From the NCBI RefSeq assembly GCF_030272615.1, contig NC_081411.1, positions 44,591,517 through 44,655,516 on the forward strand: a stretch of 64,000 bases of DNA, in the 5' to 3' direction. Source of the DNA: Cryptomeria japonica (lineage: Eukaryota; Streptophyta; Pinopsida; Cupressales; Cupressaceae). The notes under the pieces were generated by a model. That model was not told the DNA's origin, did no database searches, and saw only the letters and a list, made by a program, of their open reading frames with translations. The translations under genes were made by a program, and so were the position numbers. Shown here piece by piece: positions 9,820-22,100 of the stretch. Within the stretch, counting starts at the first letter, position 1; every line of letters begins with the position of its first letter.

Positions 9820-10983
9820 TATCATGTCCCCTTTCTAGAGTGGACAGTAGAGACATGTGAGTTAGCCTATTATGGAGTCTTGTAGGCTGGCAATGGTGGA
9901 TAGAGACTCAGTCAAGATATTCAGTGTTTGGATTTGGTGTTTCTGGCAGTAGTAGACCAGTTTGGAGCATTTCCTTGATTTTAGGAAGCAATTCCTACAT
10001 TTTAGGAAGCAATTCCTACTTTTTAGGAGGTTGTGACTACGTCCAGGGTTGGGGTTCCATGAGACCATTCCCTGGTTTCAGTTTCAAGAGATTTGGCTGT
10101 GTTTCCTAGTTTCTAGGAGTATCCCTAGATTTTAGGGATGAGACTGCCAGTTGATCCATGATTTCCGACATCAGTCACAGACAGGTGACAAGTTCTGTTT
10201 CAGGCTTCTGGAGTCATTTGAGCCTTGTGCAACTATTTGGGTTATATTTTTAATATATTTAAATATTTCCTAAGTTAGCGTTTAATTAATTAAATAAGGC
10301 TATGTTTATAGCCATTTTGGAGTAATAAGGGGTTTTTGGCTTCATCTGGATGCATATGCCCATGTGTTATAGCTCGTTGGAAAGGTCTTGAACTTTTCTA
10401 AATGTTTCCCATTTGTCAGGGACCCTTTTGATGAACGGAATTCTTTTATATTAAAAAAGTGGCGTTTTCTCTATACTTGGCGACTAAAAATGAGAAATAA
10501 GACTTTATAAGCCTAAGCGCACTTTTCATACACTTTTAGGGTTCGAGCTAGAGGGGAGGAGTTATAAGGAGATGGTAACATGATTATCATCCATCTTTTT
10601 ACACATTTCATCTTTGATTTGGAGAATTTGCTCTGGAGAGCGATTCAGCATCTGGGATGAAAACCCCAGGGTCTTGCCTATCTGGGACGTAGCCCCCAGC
10701 ACAGTGGTTATTTGGTTCTTGCATTCAGTTTTCAGTGCCTTAGAGTTGGTACAACATCTTTTCTGGAGGATTCAGTGGACGAAGTTAGGTTTCAGCATGG
10801 AGATTGGGGTTTCCAGCTTGGCGTCACCTAACAGCCATACGGCTGTACTTTGCAGCCATTTATCTTCCCACGTGCAACACTTAGAGGGCTGGAATCTTGC
10901 CACAGCTTCATTCCTGGTTTTGTTACTCTCTCAGCATCCAGGTTGGAATTATTCCTAATTGTAATCTTACTGAAATTATTGGA
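9820..10983 (+). mobile_element. Solo LTR inserted in Copia gag
   Basis: A 1,164-bp sequence of the same family as the 140-8273 LTR, in opposite orientation. It starts TATCATGTCCCC (TG changed to TA) and ends near ATTATTGGA. Flanks are GGTTC (9815-9819) and AGTTC (10984-10988), a 5-bp target duplication with one mismatch, and removing it restores the gag reading frame exactly. It lacks the last 270 bp of the longer relative, so it is either a shorter subfamily or truncated at the 3' end. Its internal open frame at 10614-10958 is LTR sequence. Confidence 0.8.
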
Positions 10984-10988
10984 AGTTC

Positions 10989-11126
10989 GTCTGCAGGTTC
11001 GGGCTTGTCTTCTTTTATGAATTTGATTACTTTGTTCTCTTTTAATACTATCATAATTCTGACCTTCCAAGCCACAAAATTTGCTGCTCCTTAGAGTCTG
11101 TCCTCGAATCTGATTGTGTTCGCCAT
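10989..11126 (-). pseudogene. Copia gag, N-terminal part
   Basis: The ATG at 11126 begins MANTIRFEDRL followed by an in-frame TAA and then GAANFVAWKV, the usual gag opening with the conserved Trp-Lys. It continues to KPEPADE, where the solo LTR splits the gene. It lies 65 bp after the primer binding site, as expected. Confidence 0.85.
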
Positions 11127-11191
11127 TTTAGAAATCTTCGATTTGATATGTCAACTTCGCTTTTAGTCTATTCGGATCTTTAAGTAGTTAG

Positions 11192-11203
11192 GCTCTGATA
11201 CCA
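11192..11203 (-). promoter_or_regulatory. Primer binding site of the Copia element
   Basis: The minus strand reads TGGTATCAGAGC, complementary to initiator tRNA-Met, immediately after an LTR ending ...TTTACA. Confidence 0.9.
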
Positions 11204-11550
11204 TGTAAATGTAAACAGACTGTGATGACTTTCAGAACAATCAAAATTCTGAGACAATCAATTTATATTGTTATTGTTTGATATGAAGAAATATAAAACT
11301 GATTTTCTGATTTATCAGTTTGCCTTTGTAGATATGAAGATCAACTAATTATATGTATTCTGCCTTTACCGCATGTATCGTACTTCATTTCTTATACAAT
11401 AATGGGAGGCGGATATATATCTTATGTCTTCATTGGATCGTGCCTCCACAGGGGGTCACGATCCTATGTGGAACCACGTGGTTCCACATAGGGTCGTGAC
11501 CCCTATGTGGAGCCACGATCCTTCTACACCGGCGAATATACTTTAAACCA
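11204..11550 (-). mobile_element. 5' LTR of the Copia element (outer end approximate)
   Basis: On the minus strand the LTR ends TTTACA at 11204. Its outer boundary is uncertain; AACATAACA near 11550 would give a 347-bp LTR starting TGTTATG. It contains a 52-nt near-perfect palindrome centred on a G-box (11452-11503) with a further partial copy of the arm at about 11503-11520. Confidence 0.55.
11452..11503. repeat. 52-nt palindrome centred on CACGTG
   Basis: The left and right 26-nt arms are reverse complements with one mismatch (a possible G-T wobble). The centre is CCACGTGG, a G-box recognised by bZIP and bHLH factors. The arm sequence TATGTGG recurs just to the right. It lies in the presumed promoter half of the LTR. 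Confidence 0.85.
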
Positions 11551-13194
11551 AACATAACAATAACTAACTAGTATGTTAGTTTAATACTAAATTAAATTGC
11601 AAGTATAAAATCGAATTCCTGAGCGCTAAAACAGATTACGATTTTATAGTTACGACTGAGACTAAATTTAACAGTCTATTTAAATACTGCAGCAAAAACA
11701 CAAATACTGCCTGGGGTAACTGGTGGAAACATCGTAGTGCAGACAGACTGTGGAATGCAAAAGGTTTTGTCAATTGTATTCACTTTTTGGACGTTTGATC
11801 GTCCATTTTCCATGTTCAGGAGGCTGAAGAAAGGTCGTACGTTGGTTACAAAAAGTGTGGGAAGTTGGCTCCATTAGAATGGTGGCATTAGTCCATCTCT
11901 TGACTGTAACAAGTATAGTTTCAGAGTTTTTATAGTGACATGGGTATTGCAAGTGCATTTTGGAGCTTTTAAAACTTTGTTCTATCAGAATTTCGCTATT
12001 GTCACATTGTTAACATCTGTAACATGCTGTTACATTTTGGGAGCTTATAACTCACTATTGCTTGAGTTTTTCGCATTCAGAGGGCTTCTCTAGAGTAAAT
12101 CTAGTGTGATCTGTTCAATTTTGTGGTGTTTATCATCTGTTCTTCATTGTTGATGATCTTTCCATGTGTTTTCCTTTGATATACATCTGATATGTTATGT
12201 TGATAGCCTTTGAAAGTGGTTATAAATATAGTACGTGTGTATCAGATGTTTTGAGTACTAGGAAGAATGTAAATACCTGTTTGATGAGCTAGTTGAAGAA
12301 TACCTAGTTTAGGATTAATAACTCGCAAAAATAAAATTGACCATTTCAATCCAAAAACAAAATTGAAGAATATCCTTGCTAGTAACCTAAGTTGGCCAGG
12401 TGGTGGAGAACTTGAGCGAAATGAATTCTCTAAAGATTAATACTAGCAAAGGTGATGTAGCTTTCATCCAAAAATAAGAACAAAATTGAGCTCTAAAGAT
12501 CAATTTTTTATTTGCAATTTCTATATAGTTTGACTCTAATCTGACCACTCACTCTGTTTTTGGTGGAAGGATCAATACAAGATCTAGATATATTCATGTG
12601 GCTCTTAAAGAGATAAGTATTGAAGTAGTTCAAAATCCTATTGGCCAAGGTGAAATGCAACGCTAGTTAACTGTCATGGGAAGTTTAATTAATATTTGGG
12701 TGTCTTTCCATATTGACATTAACCATCTGACCCATAGAGATGGTGTTTTGACATGTTTTGAGAAAATATCTCCTACTAGTCAACATTATGCAAGTTCTCT
12801 CATTTTTATGAAGCAACATAAGATGCATGGCTTGAATACATATGGTATTCTCTCTTTATCATACCTTGGTAGCTTAATAAACATGTTTGCATATCGATGC
12901 ATTTGAGTAAAATCTAATAGATAAAAACTGAAAAAGAAACTAATGTGCCAGTGAAATAAAATATTTCTTTAAAACAGAAACATTAATCTCTTTAATATAT
13001 CTTCAAAACAGAAACATTAACCTGTTTACTTTTAGAAAATACAAAGCTTTAACTTGTACCAAATTAGAAGCTCAGAAAAGTAATACTAGATTGTTTTGAT
13101 GAATAATTTTAGATTGATTCATAAAATTCCTTCTATTTCTATAGCAATATAGAGATCGGATGATAGACAGAGAAAAGGAAGAATATAAACATAC
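11551..13194. other. Unassigned sequence, intron 6 or downstream flank of nuclease copy A
   Basis: No exon of the nuclease family, no LTR and no long ORF was recognised on either strand. If copy A is functional this is part of a very long intron 6 that also contains the transposon stack to the left. A phrase near 12395 (GGCCAGGTGGTGGAGAACTT) recalls the SINE head found at 19155 but has no clear B box. Confidence 0.4.
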
Positions 13195-16100
13195 GGTTAT
13201 ATTTGTCTGAAGTCCTTGTGTGAAAAGAGCAAGGTCGGAGTCATAAAAGTCCTTGAGTGCTGTTTCAATGAGCAGCGTATCCCATACCTGTTGGCAAATA
13301 GCAATTGGATTAAAACCTGTGGATGCTAAACAACTTTATTCTGTTATGATAAATTCTAGAATTTGGCAATTTAACTCCAAAGAAAGCACCCAGTTACTAT
13401 ACATCATGATTTTGAAGGAAATTTATGAATTTAGTTGCAAGATGAGGAAAATGTATTGAAAAAACTGGAAACGAAAGTCAAAAGCATACAAGCGCTTGTC
13501 CATAGCATGTTTGTAGAACTACGGAACTATCATTTCAGATTCTTCTTACCTTTGGTGTATGCAAGAGCAGACAGTATATCATGTCTTCTGGAGATGTGAA
13601 GCTTACAAAAAAATTGAACACAGTTAGTTGATGAATTTAACTTCCTTTTCATTGCCCCTCTTGCGGAGAGATCGTTTTGCTAGGAGACTCTTGCAGTATC
13701 ACAGATAACTGCAACAGATATGGGTTGAAATAGGGTCGGTAGCAATTGCTGTCTTATGAAAGATTAGTTGTACATCAACTTTTTAGGGGAAAATTTCCAC
13801 AATTAGCATAGATTAGTCAAATCATCGTATGGAAATTTTGTGTTAATCAAATTTAAGGCTATACCTGTGTGGTTCTGTAAAAATGTCGACTCTTTTAACT
13901 TTTGGGGCTGAGGCTCGTGCGCAGTCAGTGCTTTCCTAAGAAGTTTGTTTCCTTGTAATGTTTATGTGTATTCTCCAAACAGAATCATACAAGCACAGAA
14001 TGAGGACAATATATTCTATCCTATCTATATTGCCAGAGGTTACTTGCTCGACAAAAAATATGCATTCTCCATGTTCTGCATTCATGTTTATAAATTACAG
14101 ATGAAGGAAAAAATGTCTATGTTAGTCCAAAGGGGTCATGGAATAGGTAAATGTTACAGATGTTTCATAGAATGCCTCATCAGCGAAATATCAAAAAAGT
14201 GAAACAGAGCAAATGCAATGGAGAGATATATAGCCTGAAAATATGCAGACTTATAAACATTTATGCAGGTTGGCGTGCCCAAAATGAATCATCGTGTACC
14301 ATCCACAACTTCAAATCTACTCAAATGTTAGGAGAGTTTTACATTATTGAAAATTGCTTTGCCTCTGATTAAAACTTCTATCAATATATTATAAACAAGG
14401 AAATCGTCAATATGATTAAGACAGCCAAAATTATTTGCTCACACTACATATGCAAGCATTAGCGCTTAGAATCAGATGCCTAAGATCAGAAAGACAGGCT
14501 CGAACTCCAAAATGAATGCCTAATAATTTAACCAACCTTTAATTTGGCCAATTATTAAGGTAATCTATTTTCCAATGAATGTTTTGTAAACAAGCAAGCA
14601 TTAAAGAGGAGTAAACCTACATTTTATAGGTGATGGCAAATTTTATGCTTTGGGTTGAACGTTTTCTTCGTATGAGCATTTGCATCCGCATGGACAATGT
14701 TTGTTTCAAACTGTACACTCTCAATAAAGTAAGACTCCACTTGATCTACAAACTAGAATATGGCATTTCAATATTTTGAAATTAACATCACATATATTTT
14801 AGGACCGAAAGAAAATTGAAGCGTAAGGGCTATCCAATGAGCAAGTGCTTGATACACACTTCCCAATGGCAGAAGCGGCGGCTCTGCCCAGGATTTGTGC
14901 AAGGCGTTTTCTACCTTCTGAACCTAAGGGCATAGGTGCGACGGCTGGTAGAGCTGGTTCTGCTGCTGTGGCTTCGTTGGATACCAGGAAAGTGTAACTT
15001 CCTGTTTCATTCAAGGATGCTGTGCTGCCCAGTATAGTGAAAAAGAGCTCTTCTTCCCTTGTTCCTCACCTTTGTCGGGGTCTATTTGAGGGCTGTGGAT
15101 GACTGCTGCAACGAATCGCCCAAGACTCAAACCATCCAAGGTACTCCTCCTGCTGTCCCTTTGATTCTGGTTGCAAAGGTTAGTGATTGGTTGCTCAAGA
15201 TCCTCGAATTCCTTGTGGAAAAATCTTCGTCTAATCTGAAAAGTGTCTTGATTGGGGATTTTTTTAGGGTCTAAACCCAATGTTGATTTTTTCAGAGGAT
15301 AGGCTGAGAAACCATGGACTCTTTAAGGTTCCATCGAGTTCTCAGTGCTTGCAAGGGTTTCTTTATGATTGTTTTTTTCCCCTCCATGAAGACTACCCGT
15401 ACTCTCTTAAGGGGGTCGTGGTTTTTTGGTTAATTTTGGCTTCTTCTTTAATAGGTGGAATATGGCCTCTGACCCAGAAAAAGAGTGCATTAGTACAGTC
15501 CCAGTTTGGTGAGATTTCCTAGATTACCGCTTGAATATTGGAACGAAGAGATTTGGACAGGAATTGCTAGCTCTTTTGACCAGCTCATTGTTATTGACAA
15601 TGTGACAAAATGTAGAAAACTGTTGTTATTTGCAGGGTTCTTTGTCAATGTGGATGTGTAGAAGATGCTTCCTTTTCCAACCACTTTATCCTCTAAATTG
15701 GGAGATTGGGTGCAATGGATCAAATATGAGGAGTCCGGTTTTTTCCAATCATTGCTTCATGGGTGGCCATATCTCTTAAGGGTGTAGGGTTGGAAATCAT
15801 CATCACTTGGAGGACGGGCTTGTTCCTTTGGAGGTTGCCTTGGCATCCGTTGGCGGAGAGGTTGATGCCTCTCTTCTTGATAAGACTAATGCTAAAAATG
15901 GCATTCTTGGGTTCGTTTCTCCTACGCAAAAACATATGGAAGAGCTTGGTAAGGGATTGTTGCCTTGAAAGGAATACCTCGGTGGGCCAGCCTAGCATGT
16001 TGGGGGTAATCATCTATGGCCTTAAACAAGGAAAATAGTAAGATAATTCAATTTGAGAAGTGATTCAGGGCCCCATAGCTAATAGACGGACAGCTTCATG

Positions 16101-19100
16101 GGTTGATTGAAGCTAAGACAATGCTGTTGGCAAGGTGCAGAGTTCCCTGTTGAAGTTTGGCTTCAAATTGCATTGAGTAGTGAGTTCTATAACTGTTTTG
16201 GGGCTTTAGTTTGATTTGGTTTTCAATGCCCCTGTTGAAGGGGTGTTGCTGGTTTTTCGTTGTTTTGTTTAGTTTTTGCTGTTGGCTTTTTGTGGTTGTT
16301 TTTTACTTGTTTTTGGCTTTCTGTCTTGTCTCTTCCATGCTTTGTACAAGGGTGGGCTCCTCCCAAAACCCCTTGTTGTGATTCAGAGTTACAGAAATCC
16401 AGTCCATGCAGATGAGTTACAATGCTTTTGGAGCAAGTTTTTCTTGTTGTGATTCACAGTTACCGAGTTTCAGTTCATGAAGATGAGTTTTATATTTTTT
16501 TACTGTAATGTTTTTGCTCTCCATTAAGATCATAGGTTTTTTTGTTTGTTTTCATTGTTTATTAACTTATTGTCTATGTTTATAACCCTCTCTTGTTTGG
16601 TCAACTCACTTTGGGTTTCGTGTGTACCTCCTTCCCTCTCTTCCCCCCTCCCTCCCTTCCTTTTTAGTGTGCCTTGGTCTGCAACTTACAATTTCTCCTC
16701 ATTATGCACTCTCTCATACTGGTGATGGATCATGGAGTGTAATTTGAAACTTTAATGCAAAAACTCACACACAATCGAATCCATAAATTGCGAACTATGA
16801 ACATAAAAGATTGTGAAAATCTGATATCATTTGTCAAAAAACTGTTACAGTTATGTAACCTACAAATTACGGTTTCAATATTCAACACAAATATATCAAA
16901 ATTTTCATTAAGATATGTTTTCTATACTTGCCATAAAATATAGGGGTTGATTTCAATTATTCCCATGGTACTACAGATAGGTAGACAAACATTAAAGGTG
17001 TGGCACAATAGGAAAATGAACTTCATAGTGGAAAGAAAAAAGCAGGGCAGCGTGGAGATTGAAGACAAGCATTCCTGCATATCTAATTAAATGTGAAAAT
17101 CCTCAAAGAGCAAAAAGACCAAAAGTTAGTTTATGGTTTGACTCATTCCTTGAATTTATTTGTTCTGATATTTCTGATCAGAATACATATATACTGCAAA
17201 AATTTATTATACTTACATGATGCAAATTAGATTTTTGTCCATACCAATGTAGGATTATTGTGTTTCCACCTAAATCTCCAGAAAATCCACAATGCAGAGG
17301 CTGCAAAATAATCAGTTTTGGTTTTTTCGTGAGCATACATTAGCAATTTTTTGGATGAAAAGAGACATTTAAATACCACCAAGATCACTGCGCAAAGACT
17401 TATCATTTAAAAAAAAAGTTCAATTCCTCCTCTAAAGTACAGAAAGTTTCAACTTCCTCGAGAAAGTAGAATGTTGGAACAATCATAGCAACACCTGATG
17501 GATGTCTCCTACAAAGTGTGACAGAAAGAGTAATGCTTCAGTCAAATTATCTGCAAAATTCAGGGAAATCTTTAAGTGAGCAAATTAGATGTCTCTGAAA
17601 AAATGTTCTTTTGATCAAAAGCTACCAATTAAATAGATAATAAAAAGTCACATGGTGGACCGGCTAAACTAGGATGATTCCTTAAGAATGAACTTACATG
17701 TTGCATCAGACGATTTGCCATATGTTGCAAGCTGGGCAGTGTAATTATTGATAGCCCCTGCAAGGCACATGCCTTCTTCTCCTTGTGTGTTGTGGCAATC
17801 CCCTGTTTTGTATACAGACAAAGATAATAGTGGATATCAATGTCTAACGCTTGGATGCAAATTTATGTTTTATACATGGATTGGAAATATACATATTCAT
17901 CAGAGCAAGAGTTTTATATGTGCCCAGAAGATGATGGCAATTTTATGGTAAGATTTATATTTTCTTAAAGAAAATCAAACAAAAGGGTATGCTGTTTCCC
18001 TTTACATATCATTTGAAGAAGAATACTCTACTTCTAGTGTTGAAGGTAAAATAATGAAAATATCAAATGAAATAAAAATTAGTAATAATTATCTCAACAT
18101 CTTAAGCACCAAGAATCATATTATCAATATCAAATGAAATAAAAATTAGTAATAATTATCTCAACATCTTAAGCACCAAGAATCATATTATCTTCAGATC
18201 CAGCAAATTACTTCAAACAACTTATGCTAGAATATCATATGAATTTGATTTTTTGCACATAAATTTCTAAATCGAAAAAAGAACTTACTAGAATACTCAT
18301 AGTTACACTTGAGATCTGGTGTATCAATGAAGTGCAACGGACTACTCCAGCGGTATTTGGCCAAATATTTAACCTCATCAGCCCAGGAACAAACAGATGC
18401 AAGATCACCTTCTGCATAGTCTGGAAGCAGTTTCTGCACTGCATCTGCTGCTGCTTTATTTAGACGGGACTGTGCTCAAATTTTAACATACAAGTTTGTC
18501 AAAACTTCAGCTTTTGAAATTCTCCATTAAGAATAACAAAGAAATTATAGCATCATGCAATATTAACTGATGGGAACATAAGTTGTTCTATTACATTATC
18601 ATATGGTGATGTTGTGGCATATTTTGCAAAGGGTGTGCCTGTATTGCTCCTATGGCCAAGGTTACGTGGTGTACATTCGATTTAAACAGGGTTTCTTTGG
18701 GCTACATTGGATTGCAGTGAAGGTTCACTGGGGTCTGTTTGATTATAACTAACATTTATTGGGGGGTATATTTTGAGTGAAAGCCAGGCAACCCAGTATT
18801 GTGACAATGATGCAGCCCACGCTTACCACTGACAATGTTAACCATGGTCCATAACCTCACCCATGAAAAATGGAAAAAAATAAAAGTACAAATTTAAAGC
18901 ACGCAGAACATGTAGCTGTAGAAATTATTCATTGAAGAAAAAGATAGGATTTGCATTAGTGTCCATGAGTGACCACAGTTGGCCAATGGAACTAAGATTT
19001 TTTAATTTCTTTATCACAGGATTTCTGTTTTTCAAAAGTTTAGAACAAATATTTTTAGGTGCAAATTTATAAAAATGTACAGATGTTTTGAATCTGCAGT

Positions 19101-22100
19101 ATACTCAAATGTGTACAGACCTGCAGAGCAACTTGGGCAAAAATGTTTTTCATCTTCTATGTCTGGTCTAGTGGTGGAGAATTGGTGCTTTTGAAAGAGG
19201 GGTCATAAATTCAAATCTCACAGGAGGTAAGGTATGTATGTGTCATTTGTAGCATAGTTAGATGCCGTCCACAAAGAGTATGAGATAGTCCTATATTGCT
19301 ATAAGCCATTTGTAGACCCATATACAGATTCAATAGTATCATGGATTATAAAAGAATCTTTCTTTTATTAAAGTTTCCTCCTTTACAGGTTATGCTTCTT
19401 AAATACTCTAGGCATTATCCATTTTCCCATATGGTTATAATGGTCATCAAAGATTTATTTGATTCTACGTTAGAGCATAGTCCCAACGAGGAGGCCACCA
19501 TTTCAATTTTTACTGCACTAAGAGTTCCATAAAAAAATAACACTAAGGAAACTAGAAAACCAATCCACCTTTAAAAGCGTCTATGTTCTTGTCCAGATGT
19601 CCATTGAGCATGGAATGGAAAAGAGTTGGACTCGAACAGCTCAACCGCGGAGGAACCCAACATGCAGATGGGAGGCCTAAGTTTATCTCCTAGCCATTCC
19701 ATGTAAAAATAACTTGGTACTAATGAGTTGAGACATTGTCATATTTTTATCCTCGGAACTCTTGAGTTTTTGTCATCTTTTGATTTGCATAGCAGTAGTG
19801 ATGTATTGGAAGTTTACTATATGTATTCCATATGTTAGCCTGAACCTATTAAATCATGTTTTATCTTTGCCAGTTTATTCCTGCAGCCATGCAATTTATT
19901 CCTGTAGCCATGTGATTTATTCTTGTTGCCATGCGGATTGTTTAGGGCAATATCATATGTGAAATTAATAGATGTCTTGATTAAATAAAATGCGTATGTA
20001 TGTTCTTGTATGCTATTTCTTTTGTAGTGCAGGGAATAAATGATGCTGCAGTGGATGTTCGCCTATCACATCAGTTGAAGGAAAGGATACTAAAGAAGAT
20101 GACTGAAGATCAAACTACAGAAAAGCTGAAAAGCGTAAGGAACGGCATAAGAGGAGCAATCAAGCGATACTACCGATGTTTAACTTAGGTGGACATTGAA
20201 GTTGTAAATACCGCCACAGTATGTTATGACTGTGGTTCGGTTCAGATCCGTGTTTCCCACAGCATAACTCCAGCTATCTCCTTTCTTAGTCAATTATCCG
20301 CCTCTTCTTTCCGGCGTGATTTGTGTTGTCTATTGTAGATGATTTCTTTTTAATAATAAGCTCTTTCTCTTCTCGGCAGTTAGATAGAAAGAGAAGAAAA
20401 AACAGACCAGAGGATCTTTCCTAAGTATTTTTTAGTTTTCTTTTCATATTGAATCATGTAATGACTTCTAAAGAACGATGAATAAAAATATGTTATTCTG
20501 AGCTTTTAGAGTCGTTTTTGGTAAGCCTAGTATCACTCATCCAAGGGGGCCCACTTGGTGAGTGTTTCTGTGCATTTGTTAAGATTAGTTTTCTTTCCTT
20601 AGCTCCAATAGATGTTCTTGCATTGACTGTTCTTGCAGCCAAACCAGAACAGAGTAATTTCTGTTTATCAGCATTGAATTTATCCAGTAAACCAAAACAG
20701 AGTAATTTCTGTTTATCAGCATTGAATTTATCCAGTATTGCTTTTATGAATTTATGCAGAAGTTTTCCTGTAACCTTTCTATAGTTTCAATTCTTGCTTA
20801 TCTTTTTCGCATAATGTTAGTTACTGCAGTAATGCAGAATAGCTGTCGTAGGAACTTAGTGCATATATAGTACAGACCCATTTCAAGTATTAAGTCACTG
20901 GGTTGACAATCAAATGAACACTAGCTATGGAAATAGTGACTTTACCAAATGAATGTCCAAACTTCGGGTTGAGACTTTAACTAGAGTTATTATTCTTATT
21001 GTTGGGTTGAACAGGTACCAGAAATAAACTAAAATCCCCAACAAAAATGTGTTGAAGCAATGAGAGGAAGAGAGGATGGAGGGTAATCCACACTCAACTA
21101 CAATTGAGTCGCTTAGTGGTAGAAAACCTGATCATTCAAATAGTAAGCCCAAGATTCAAGTTTCATTTGGTCCGTGGAAACTACCATTTCCTTAGCATCA
21201 ACCAAAGAGTCCAAACTAACAATTGTGGCTTGTGGGAGGTAGGAGTGTAGGTTGGGTGCTAGAAGAACACTGTACACTCTATAGAAAAAGGGACTCTTAG
21301 GTTAGTGGTAGAGCATTCTAGGGAGATCTAAGGTTATATTCTTGATTGGTCCATGGAATGCATATTATCAAAGATAGACATGAAGTTCTGACCAAAGGTT
21401 CAAATATTTAATGGTCCACTAAAAAACTCGTATCAAATTCAACATGCAAACACTGAGAGATGCTATGTGGAGTCCTTGTTGGTCCATTGAAAGTAACCAT
21501 GTGATCTCAAAACCAGACTAAGAATCCCAAGCAAAAAAGTGTGATGAGAAAGGAATGCGCAACTTAATTGTAGAGCACCAAAGTCACTATAACATGTAAA
21601 AAGTAGCTCCTTAGTTCAATTCTGGACTGGTTCACGAAACATAATGAGTAACTTAGATTTAGAGAACTATAGCCATTATCCCATCCAAATGGGAGCTCTT
21701 ACATAATTAGAGTCCTGAATTTGCAGAAAATAACGTGGTATTACACAGAAAATAGCTTTAGAGTTTGAGAACCAGAGCCACTATTACATCCAAATGGGAG
21801 GTCCTACATTATAGCCCTGACTGATCTGCAGAAAATAACATGATTTATAGAAAAGAAAAAGTAAGCTTAGAGTTAGAGAACCACAGCCACTATCACATCC
21901 AGATGGGAGGTCCTACATTAGAGTCCTGATTTGCAGAAAATAACATGGTAGATTTTTCAGCAACTATTTTCTGAAATTTTGATGTGCTTCTGTAATATAT
22001 TTTCTGTGAGAAATTTAACATAAACATTTTAAATGCAATTACATATAAGCTTTATTGAAGAGCAGAAAAAGTGACATTCCATGGCACTATTTTGTTTCCT

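Noticed and set aside
21100-21660. Functional tRNA genes
   Set aside because: Box-A-like phrases are present but no acceptor stem, anticodon arm or cloverleaf could be completed.
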